A stretch of DNA of 58,722 nt, from contig NZ_JAABNT010000020.1 in NCBI RefSeq assembly GCF_010667575.1, positions 1-58,722 of the forward strand, given 5' to 3'. The translations under genes were made by a program, and so were the position numbers. The notes under the pieces are model-generated. The model saw only the letters and a list, made by a program, of their open reading frames with translations. It was not told the origin of the DNA and made no database searches. This document shows, piece by piece, positions 51,602-58,722 of this stretch. The first letter of the stretch is position 1. Each line of letters begins with the position of its first letter. The stretch is from Sulfitobacter sediminilitoris. Its GTDB lineage: Bacteria; Pseudomonadota; Alphaproteobacteria; Rhodobacterales; Rhodobacteraceae.

Positions 51602-54600
51602 TCAAACCCAAAAGCTAAGATCATCCACAACGACGCCACCAACTGCGACGATTTCTATCTTATCGACCGCATCAAATTGGGAACCAGACATAACCACGTT
51701 CTCATCTTTACCAGCGCGCAGGCTATGGGTTTCGGAGGCGACTGCCTCTCCATTTACAAATCCGGTAAAGGTCGCATCAACACGGCCTTTCCCAGAAACG
51801 GTCACAACCCCGCCTTCGAACTCAAAAACAGATCCGCCGTGACTGATCGAGAGGCCATCGCCAACGCTTTGAGCAGCCTGATCTCCTGAGCCAATTCCCG
51901 TAAGGCCGGCATTTGTGACCATGAAGCCATCTTCCACAAGGACTTCGTCAAGGATATCTTCGAAATCCAAAATGACTTGCGTTGGAGCGGGACCAAAACC
52001 TTCGATGGATATGGTTGCAGTGGCTGTATCAAAGCCCCCTTTGTCATCCGAAATTTCATAGACAAAACTGTCGGTTGCCGTCTGACCATCATAGAGTGCG
52101 TCAAAGGCGCCATTTGGGTCGTACGCAAAGGTGCCATCCTCAGCGAAGTTCACAGATGCACCTGACACCAGTGCGACCTGTCCCGATGCAGCACCACCTA
52201 CAGACGCCACGATCAGGTCATCACCGTCCAAGTCAAGATCGATCCCGTTGCCATTGTCGGCAAGCAGATTGCCGTTCAAGATCGCGCTCTCGCTCATCGA
52301 AAGAAAAAACATATCGTCTTGGGCTTCCGGGGGTGTGTTTCCGCCCGGATCGACAATACTGCGCGTGATCATCACGATATCGTCAATCAAGAAACTGCCA
52401 TCGCCTGAAATCACAACCCGGTCGATGCTATCGAACGTCGTATCGAAATTCACATCGGTGGGGCGACGTGCGCCAACGTTCAACTGGGTAGACCCAACAC
52501 GCACATTATCATCATAAGCCTCTATGAGAATTTTGGTGCGGCCAGATCCAACAATCGAAGACAGAGCGTCGAGGTCGAAATCTTCGCCGCTTGTTGTAAT
52601 GATGAATTGGCCCGTGCTTGCACCTGCCTGGATGCCGCCAAGGCTGGACGAAGAGACAACATCGAGCCCATGAAAATCGAGACCAGCTGTGCCTGCGTAG
52701 GCGCCTGCGGTGACACCTTCAAAATTGACCAGAATGGATTCTGTGATCGTTTGGGGCGACACGCCGTCAATGGTGATTGATACGTTGGCAGTGTCAGTAC
52801 CTCCTTGCCCATCAGCGGCAGAATAAGTGAAGCTGTCGGTAAAGGTTTGACCGTCCTCTAGCCAATCGAATTCACCGTTCGGATCGTAGTCGAATGTTCC
52901 GTTCGCCCCGAGCGTCAACAGCGCGCCAGAGTCGAGTGATAGCTGTCTGCCCACATTAAGGGCTTCGCCGTTCACCTCAGTCACAGTCAGTGTCGAGCCA
53001 TCGGCATCGCTATCGTTGCTCAAGACATTGCCATCCATCACTGCATTTTCAGAAACCGAGAATGTATCATCCAGTGCAACCGGCGCCGTGTTGTCGAAGG
53101 CACCGATAACCGTTACAGTCACATTGGCTTCGCTGGTCTTGTTGCCGTCCGAAATTGTATAGCTGAAGGTTTCCGCCCCGGTCTCACCAAAGGCAAGATC
53201 GTCGAAAATGGCATTCTGAGAATATTCAAGTGAGCCGTCAGCAACGAGCCTGACTGACGCACCCGATGCGAGAGAAACAGTCTCTCCGACTGAGATCGTA
53301 GTACCGTCGATTGCGGTAATCGTCAGTGTATCGGCTTCTGGGTCCGTGTCATTTGACAGCACCTTCATGCCAGACAGCACCACGTCTTCTTCGACAGTAT
53401 AAGCGTCGTCTACGGCAACAGGCGGCAGGCTATCGGTTGTGCCGTCAATAATGATGGTGACGGTCGCTTGTTCCGATGTTTCTCTTCCGTCAGAGGCGAT
53501 GTAGCTGAAGCTGTCTGTGGCCTGCTCGCCCGCATTCAGTGCATCAAAGATACCATTCTGCGCGTAGTTGAACGTCCCATTTGAATAAACGGTGAGCGTA
53601 GCGCCTGAGGTCAGTGCAATCTCGGCGCCCCCTGGTCCGTTTGCAACCACGACGCCATCAACACTGGCAATGCTGAGAGCGTCGCCGTCGGCATCGGTAT
53701 CATTGTCCAACAAACTTGTGGCGCTGAGCAGTTGGTCTTCGCTAGCAGTATAGGTATCGTCGTTCGCCACGGGTGCAGAATTCTGGGTGTTTATGCTATC
53801 TGCAACCGCCTGCCAGCTGATAGTCTGATCTGAGAAGGCCAACCATTCGACAGTATCTGAGATCCAGTCGATTGTGGAGTCGATCACCTGCAGCAGGCCG
53901 CTGACGATATCAATCGTGTAGCTGGCAAAGGTTGCTCCGAATATCACCTCGTCCGTGCCGGTACCTCCGTAATAGGTGTCGCTCCCGACGCTGTCATGGA
54001 AGGTGTCGTTCCCTCCGTTGCCGGTAAAGGTGTTGTCGGCATTATTCCCATAGAAAATTTCTGACCCAGAGCCACCAACAGCGTTTTCGATGATCGTGCC
54101 TTCACCAATCGCCAGGTTGCCAATGCGCCCCCCTATATCTGAAAGTGATGGGGCGGTGGCGCCTCGGTCAGATGGTGCGAGGTTAATCAGCGTGTTGTTC
54201 GAATACCCCGACAGATCGAGTGTATCGATGCCCCCACCATCGATGATCGTCGAAGATGTCCGGTTGGCGTAAGAGGACCATTGCGCCCAAATATCGCTCA
54301 CTGCAAAGGTGATTGTCGTGTTGAAGCCCCATACGGTGTTCTCCGTAAAGGCATTCGATACACCGTAGCCTTGCCGTCCATACAGATCGTCCAAAGCCAT
54401 CCAGTCAACCGCCATGGGCGTTTGCAGAAATTCATAACTTGCGTCGATCGAGGTGTTCTTTGTCTGGCTGAAATAGGACATCATCGATGCTTGCCAGCTG
54501 TCATTTGCAAAGACGTTATCGACGCCATAGGTGGCGCTGCCGTTGTACGGTCCTTGGTGACCCAATCCAATCGCATGACCGATTTCATGAAGGATCGTTT

Positions 54601-55564
54601 GCAGCGTGTAGTCGTCGTAGGTGGAGGTGCTCCCAGACCACGATTTCGCCACGTTAATTTGTGCGTAATGGATGGTGCTGCCCCAAGTGCCACTATTGTA
54701 GTAGCTGTGGCCGGCATAGGCGCCGCTGTCATTATCTCGAAAAAAGAAATCGACGAAATTTGTGTCAGTTGATGTGGTCTCCACAAACTGAATACCAAGT
54801 GTAGCCTCAAACAGCTTGAAGGCTTCGCGCACGAGCGTGGCTCGGTCTGCCTCCAAACCATCCGCATCGGCAGTGTAGCCAGAGAGATTGTAGTGCAGTA
54901 CGCCGCTATTGGCATCAGTGCCGGATGACGTGACATTGTGTGAACGCGTGCCGTCGCCATAGCCGGTGTTCCAGTATCCGGCCTTAAGAAACTCTGCGAG
55001 ATCGCCAAGAACCGCAGGTGCGGAAGCAGAAGAAGCTCCGTCCTGAGTTTCGCTGTCAGCAGCTAAGCGGGTGAGCTCTTCCAGCTTCATGGAACAACCG
55101 CCGCAACCACATGAACCTTCGTGAATCATGCTCTCGTACAAAGTCAGATCGGCGACCCAACTGCTGGAGCTACCGTCCGCTGGACCTGAATATTTCACCT
55201 GATCCACAAGAACCTTTAAGTCCGCGCTTTGCACGTTTGTGAAACCATTCGCGCCCCAGCTGTTGGTCGCAACTGGGCCAGTTGTTTCAGCCCTTTGCAT
55301 CGCGTGTGATACGGAGGTTTCGGGGGTAACACTCTCTAGCTGCACGTTGCCTGGCGGATGATCTGATCCCAATGCGGAAGGTGCCGTCGGTTCAAACAGA
55401 TTTTGCTCTTTAATCCCGTCTCCAGCAGTCGGTGTTCTCTCTGTGGTCAAGTATGATGACGGCGCCATTACAAAAGATGAACTGACGCTAACTACACCAG
55501 CCCGGTTGACTGCAACCCCGCCCTCGCCGGAAGTGTCAGTCTTTACCGAATTTCTACGCATCAT
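51602..55564 (-). CDS. Secreted serralysin-like metalloprotease with RTX and cadherin-like repeats
   Basis: A 1320-residue protein without N-terminal signal peptide, as expected for type I secretion. An unusual Cys cluster (GSCGCGGC, near residue 150) precedes the protease domain. The zinc site HEIGHAIGLGHQGPYN lies at about 326-341 and the Met-turn SMMSYFSQ at about 360, as in family M10B serralysins. A beta-roll-like stretch with weak RTX nonapeptides follows (GNGGNDTFH, GGTGTDEVI, about 510-545). Then come four cadherin/VCBS-like repeats, each with a P-V-A-x-D-D-x-Y start, at about 598, 715, 828 and 1078. The end FWV-stop may be the secretion signal. GGGAG lies ahead of the start MMRRNS. 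It probably degrades or adheres to extracellular protein. No secretion ABC genes adjoin it. Confidence 0.88.
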   Translation of the reverse strand: MMRRNSVKTDTSGEGGVAVNRAGVVSVSSSFVMAPSSYLTTERTPTAGDGIKEQNLFEPTAPSALGSDHPPGNVQLESVTPETSVSHAMQRAETTGPVATNSWGANGFTNVQSADLKVLVDQVKYSGPADGSSSSWVADLTLYESMIHEGSCGCGGCSMKLEELTRLAADSETQDGASSASAPAVLGDLAEFLKAGYWNTGYGDGTRSHNVTSSGTDANSGVLHYNLSGYTADADGLEADRATLVREAFKLFEATLGIQFVETTSTDTNFVDFFFRDNDSGAYAGHSYYNSGTWGSTIHYAQINVAKSWSGSTSTYDDYTLQTILHEIGHAIGLGHQGPYNGSATYGVDNVFANDSWQASMMSYFSQTKNTSIDASYEFLQTPMAVDWMALDDLYGRQGYGVSNAFTENTVWGFNTTITFAVSDIWAQWSSYANRTSSTIIDGGGIDTLDLSGYSNNTLINLAPSDRGATAPSLSDIGGRIGNLAIGEGTIIENAVGGSGSEIFYGNNADNTFTGNGGNDTFHDSVGSDTYYGGTGTDEVIFGATFASYTIDIVSGLLQVIDSTIDWISDTVEWLAFSDQTISWQAVADSINTQNSAPVANDDTYTASEDQLLSATSLLDNDTDADGDALSIASVDGVVVANGPGGAEIALTSGATLTVYSNGTFNYAQNGIFDALNAGEQATDSFSYIASDGRETSEQATVTIIIDGTTDSLPPVAVDDAYTVEEDVVLSGMKVLSNDTDPEADTLTITAIDGTTISVGETVSLASGASVRLVADGSLEYSQNAIFDDLAFGETGAETFSYTISDGNKTSEANVTVTVIGAFDNTAPVALDDTFSVSENAVMDGNVLSNDSDADGSTLTVTEVNGEALNVGRQLSLDSGALLTLGANGTFDYDPNGEFDWLEDGQTFTDSFTYSAADGQGGTDTANVSITIDGVSPQTITESILVNFEGVTAGAYAGTAGLDFHGLDVVSSSSLGGIQAGASTGQFIITTSGEDFDLDALSSIVGSGRTKILIEAYDDNVRVGSTQLNVGARRPTDVNFDTTFDSIDRVVISGDGSFLIDDIVMITRSIVDPGGNTPPEAQDDMFFLSMSESAILNGNLLADNGNGIDLDLDGDDLIVASVGGAASGQVALVSGASVNFAEDGTFAYDPNGAFDALYDGQTATDSFVYEISDDKGGFDTATATISIEGFGPAPTQVILDFEDILDEVLVEDGFMVTNAGLTGIGSGDQAAQSVGDGLSISHGGSVFEFEGGVVTVSGKGRVDATFTGFVNGEAVASETHSLRAGKDENVVMSGSQFDAVDKIEIVAVGGVVVDDLSFWV

Positions 55565-55779
55565 TCCATCTCCCTGTAAGCTTCCAAGAAGCCGCTACGA
55601 TGGACACAAGGGTCGATTACGTAGGGCGGTCTTCCAGCGCGAGAATCACTGCACAGAAATTCGGATTAAAGTATGGCCAGAAATCGTCGGGAAATTGCCG
55701 ACGTCTCTTGGGGTCTGGTCCAATGAATTAACTTGAGGTTGTTCTGGCTGCCTGATGCAAGCACCCGAAGTTAAGGGGT

Positions 55780-55932
55780 ATGATCAGCAATCTTTATTGG
55801 CTGAGCGAAGATCAGATGGTGTGGCTAAGGACATATTTTCCGAGAGCCGAGGCCCGGCACGTGTTGATGACGGACGTGACCCATTATTTTCGTCATTCGC
55901 TATTCGATGAGATGGAGCGATACGCCCGCTGA
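55780..55932 (+). pseudogene. N-terminal fragment of an IS5-type transposase
   Basis: MISNLYWLSEDQMVWLRTYF with PRAEARHV matches the first 25-30 residues typical of IS5-group transposases. After that the frame diverges and stops at 55930. No more of this transposase is seen; the IS630 piece begins 30 bp on. Confidence 0.5.
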
Positions 55933-55962
55933 GTATGGCCCTCCTAAGATGCTCTACAGCCG

Positions 55963-56331
55963 ATGGATGCGCTGATCGCACCATGGGTCATCAGGGGGGC
56001 TATGGACGGCCCTGCCTTCGCTGCCTACCTCCGCCAAGTGCTGGTCCCTGAGATCGCGCCACGGACCGTAGTCATACGCGCCAACCTCGCCTCCGATCGG
56101 AACAAGGAGGCCGCTGAGGTACTCCGCGCACATGGCTGCTGGTTCCTCTACCTGCCACCGTACTCGCCAGACCTGAGCCCGATTGAACAGGCTTTCTCAA
56201 AACTCAAAGCGCATCTGCGCTGGATCGACGCCAGGACATTCACAGACGTGTTCCATCCTATCGGCACAATCTGCGATCTCCACGAACCGCAAGAATGCTG
56301 GAACTGCTTCAAGGCTGCCGGATATGCCTGA
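55963..56331 (+). pseudogene. C-terminal half of an IS630-type transposase
   Basis: DALIAPWVIRGAMDGPAFAA starts about halfway along an IS630-family DDE transposase. The C-terminal Glu motif YLPPYSPDLSPIEQAFSKLK is intact, but the second catalytic Asp, normally in V-I-L-D-N-L, is replaced: the text reads VVIRANLASDRN. The N-terminal half with the helix-turn-helix and first Asp is absent. Inactive. Confidence 0.75.
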
Positions 56332-56335
56332 AGTT

Positions 56336-56455
56336 AACTCGAAACGCTTTAGCGTCTGCGATCTGGAGACCGCCATCTACGACTACTTGCTGCAGTACAA
56401 CACCAAACCAAAACCCTTCACATGGACCAAAACGGCCCAGGATATCCGCGTGTAG
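56336..56455 (+). pseudogene. C-terminal tail of a second IS630-type transposase
   Basis: KRFSVCDLETAIYDYLLQYN then KPKPFTWTKTAQDI resembles the last 40 residues of a different IS630 subgroup (ending in PKPFxWTKTAxxI). It is in another frame from the preceding piece and directly abuts it, so two IS copies have collapsed together. Confidence 0.6.
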
Positions 56456-56566
56456 TTACCAGCCGGTGGCGGTGCAGATGACCTCGAGGCTGATGCCCTT
56501 CGGCTTTGCCAGCATCTTGAGGACGCGTGTGGTCTTGGACGCTTTCAGTGGGCGTGACGGTGTCAT
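56456..56566 (-). pseudogene. Truncated DUF3489-type small gene
   Basis: The minus strand encodes MTPSRPLKASKTTRVLKMLA then KPKGISLEVICTATGW and a stop, 36 residues. This is the beginning of a DUF3489 winged-helix protein (pattern VLxMLxxPxGxxLxxLCxATGW); the usual continuation (QPHSVRAALSGLR-like) is lost where the IS630 tail starts. GGAGAG ahead of the ATG is kept. It is an IS-interrupted host or plasmid gene. Confidence 0.65.
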
Positions 56567-56599
56567 GGGGCTCTCCTGTCATCACGGGCAGCGGGATGT

Positions 56600-57327
56600 C
56601 TGCCCTGGTACCGAAGAGGGCCCGACGCATATCCGGGCATGGCAACAGGAACGCTTTGCTGCGCGCCGAGATCATACGCCTTGCGGTGATGTTGTATGTC
56701 AGGTCCCCGCTCTCGCTCCGGAATGTCGAAGACCAGCTTCACGAGCGCGGCATCGACGTCAGCCATCAGACAGTCCGGTACTGGTGGCATCGGTTCGGTC
56801 CGACGCTCGCATCAGAGCTCCGAAAGCGCCGCATCGAGGCATGAAATCCAGCAGTTGGCGATGGCATTTGGACGAGATTTCCGAAAAATTAACGGGGAGC
56901 GGCACTACCTATGGCGCGCCGTTGACCGTGAGGGCGAAGTCCTGGAAAGCTTCGTCACGAAGAACCGTGATAATGAGGTCGCCTTGAATATCTTAAAGAA
57001 AGCAATGCGTAAGCATGGCCGGCCTAAAGTTATAGTCACGGACCGGGTTCGCTTCTACGGTGCCGCCCTGAAAGAGATCGGTGCGGCAAACAGGCAGGAA
57101 AACGGCCGCTGGCTGAACAAAGGGCAGAGAATTTACATCTGCCATTTCGACGACGAGAGCGGGCGGTGCTTCGCTTCAGGCGAATGCGAAGTTTGCAGAA
57201 ATTCGCGTCCGTTCACGCCTCAGTATAAAAACTGCTAAACTCAGAGCGCAGCCTCTATTCCAGACCTAGCCTTAAACTGGAGCGAACCGTCGCTCTCAAC
57301 GAGTGGCACCAGATTTGTTGTGGTTAA
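56600..57327 (+). pseudogene. IS6-type transposase, several frameshifts
   Basis: Segments in order are RLAVMLYVRSPLSLRNVEDQ then LHERGIDVSHQTVRYWWHRF (helix-turn-helix), SSWRWHLDEISEK (first Asp), INGERHYLWRAVDREGEVLE and HGRPKVIVTD (second Asp), AANRQENGRWLNK, AENLHLPFRRRERAVLRFRR then FASVHAS, and LERTVALNEWHQICCG-stop at 57325. They lie in at least three different frames, so the gene cannot make a full transposase. The order and content are those of IS6/IS26-like elements of alphaproteobacteria. I could not identify the terminal inverted repeats. Confidence 0.8.
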
Positions 57328-57593
57328 GTTCCGGCGTTCAGCGATAGACGGAGATAGGTTCGAATTGGCCTAACATCAAATAACAATTTACCAAAAGGTG
57401 GGGACTGGGGCACTCAAAAGGAGCACTTCTGCCATCATCTACACCTTTTTGATCACAAGGTTCTCTTCGAATTGCGCCCTCTGCGTAATTGCGCGCCATG
57501 TCCGCTCTGGCGGATAAAGGAGCGTGGGTTTGGTTCTCGCGTTGTTTAATTACACGACGGTAGTCAGGTTCCTGCTAATGTGGAGTTTGAGAA

Positions 57594-58722
57594 ATGCCGT
57601 TAGAAGTCGGGTCGAAGGTCGTCGATGGAAACCTGAGCGATTGGAATGATGTACGGCCCTTGTTTTCGCAAACCGGGTTTGGCGATTACGCGCTCTATGG
57701 CGAAACCTGGGCAAACGGGACGATATTCGCGATCAGCGGGACAGCTGCAATTGGGACAGGAACGACCATCTGGCTCGACACAGACCTAGACCGCTCCACT
57801 GGTTATCAGATCTGGGGATTCACTGGTGGCGCTGAATACAATATCCAAATCGCGGCGGACGGATCGGCGGCCCTCTATAGCGGAGCGGGATGGGAGACAC
57901 TCATTGCCGAGCTTGAGGTAGAATACGGCCCTGACAACCTGACCATTGAAGTGGCTTTCCCAGCGTCCGTGCTCAGTCTTGATAACGCCTTTCGCGTCTA
58001 TGCGGATGTAAACGATCAGGTATTTCTGCCAGGAGACTATTCCAACATAGACTTGGTTGTGCCGGTCGAGGGACAATCTGTGCCCGCGACCGTAGTAGTC
58101 GGACACATTACACTTGATGGCGACCTTTCGGACTGGGCGGAAAATACAGTCCTCTATGCGGACGACAATGGGTCGGCCTTGCGCGGTACGATCAGCGGCG
58201 AATATGCTGTCTTTGCGCTCAGCGCGCCACTTCAGATCGGGCAGGCGACGACGATCTGGCTGGACACGGATCTGGATCGTTCCACCGGCCATCAGATCTG
58301 GGGATTCGCTGGCGGGGCGGAATACAATATCGAGATTGCGGTGGATGGGAGTGCCGCACTCTATGCCGGGAACTCGGGCGAGACATTTGTTGCAGACCTT
58401 GATGCACGTTATGCGGCGGATGGTACCATTGCCGAGGTGGCCGTGCCTTTGGCGCTGGCAGGCATCGTGGACAGCGTGCGGGTCTTGGCGGATATCAACA
58501 ACAGCATTTTCCTGCCCGGTGATTACGCCAACGTCGATTTGATTGTCGACCCGGGCGACCAGACTCCGCCTACGCCTGTCGCGGTAGGAGATCTCACACT
58601 TGATGGCGACCTTTCGGACTGGGCGGAAAATACAGTCCTCTATGCGGACGACAATGGGTCGGCCTTGCGCGGTACGATCAGCGGCGAATATGCTGTCTTT
58701 GCGCTCAGCGCGCCACTTCAGA
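57594..58722 (+). CDS. Tandem-repeat CBM9/DOMON-like secreted-type protein, 3' end outside window
   Basis: An open frame of 376 codons that runs off the window. It begins MPLEVGSKVVDGNLSDWNDV with no signal peptide, as in type I secreted proteins. GGAG eight bases before the ATG supports the start. It consists of repeats of about 162 residues. Each has DG-LSDW, LYADDN or similar, TIWLDTDLDRSTG, QIWGF-GGAEYNI, DGSAALY and a closing FLPGDY-N-DL. This pattern resembles beta-sandwich carbohydrate-binding modules of the CBM9/DOMON type. Repeats 2 and 3 share at least 127 identical bases. It is likely a large extracellular adhesin or enzyme whose functional domain lies beyond the edge. Confidence 0.75.
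   Translation, partial: MPLEVGSKVVDGNLSDWNDVRPLFSQTGFGDYALYGETWANGTIFAISGTAAIGTGTTIWLDTDLDRSTGYQIWGFTGGAEYNIQIAADGSAALYSGAGWETLIAELEVEYGPDNLTIEVAFPASVLSLDNAFRVYADVNDQVFLPGDYSNIDLVVPVEGQSVPATVVVGHITLDGDLSDWAENTVLYADDNGSALRGTISGEYAVFALSAPLQIGQATTIWLDTDLDRSTGHQIWGFAGGAEYNIEIAVDGSAALYAGNSGETFVADLDARYAADGTIAEVAVPLALAGIVDSVRVLADINNSIFLPGDYANVDLIVDPGDQTPPTPVAVGDLTLDGDLSDWAENTVLYADDNGSALRGTISGEYAVFALSAPLQ
58110..58236 (+). repeat. Direct repeat, copy A (127 bp identical to copy B)
   Basis: Bases 58110-58236 are identical to 58596-58722, 486 bp later, within the repeat protein gene. Because the window ends at 58722, the true identical length may be greater. The first repeat unit (from about 57624) is clearly more diverged. 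Confidence 0.95.
58596..58722 (+). repeat. Direct repeat, copy B, cut by window end
   Basis: Identical to 58110-58236. The 486-bp period equals 162 codons, so duplication keeps the reading frame. Confidence 0.95.

Overview
The window looks like chromosomal or large-replicon DNA of a marine Roseobacter-type alphaproteobacterium (Rhodobacterales). I infer this from the style of the proteins (class III cyclases with TolB-like/TPR tails, a Flp/Tad pilus locus of alphaproteobacterial order, serralysin-like RTX protease, N-carbamoyl-D-amino-acid amidohydrolase close to the Agrobacterium enzyme) and from IS remnants typical of that group. No rRNA, tRNA, CRISPR array, phage module or replication origin was seen.

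Layout. 0.5-5.1 kb: a minus-strand operon of periplasmic adaptor, RND pump and a small potassium channel. 5.3-5.6 kb: a 224-bp inverted-repeat element. 5.8-12.6 kb: two class III nucleotide cyclases around a sterol-desaturase-type hydroxylase and a GMC flavoenzyme. 13.1-14.8 kb: an unlisted 42-residue ORF and an O-antigen-ligase/polymerase-like protein. 15.1-19.9 kb: hydantoin operon (HyuA, HyuB, D-carbamoylase). 20.0-26.9 kb: an IS481 remnant, an unknown protein, and a two-gene polysaccharide operon (GH18-like/NodB/GT2 fusion plus a DUF3131 protein). 27.3-27.4 kb: second copy of the small ORF. 28.7-41.5 kb: a complete-looking Tad pilus locus on the plus strand with an L,D-transpeptidase inside it, followed by a DUF5818-like protein and an opposing AAA+ ATPase. 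43.9-47.0 kb: IS1182 remnant and P2-type cation ATPase. 47.5-47.6 kb: candidate structured small RNA with its own terminator. 47.7-50.2 kb: epoxide-hydrolase-like and flavoprotein genes. 50.5-50.6 kb: third copy of the small ORF. 50.9-55.6 kb: decayed gene and a 1320-residue RTX/cadherin-repeat metalloprotease. 55.8-57.3 kb: an IS graveyard. 57.6 kb to the edge: a tandem-repeat secreted-type protein cut by the window end.

The most unusual signal is a three-copy family of 42-codon ORFs. Each has a CRP-like palindrome (TGTGA-N6-TCACA type) at exactly the same distance upstream, and the putative -10 places the palindrome at about -41.5, a class II CRP geometry. Two nucleotide cyclases lie in the same window, so a cAMP-controlled small-protein family is a reasonable hypothesis. 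Second is the candidate RNA at 47.5 kb. Third is the surface theme: pilus, exopolysaccharide synthase, O-antigen ligase, secreted protease and repeat protein all within 58 kb, pointing to attachment and biofilm functions.
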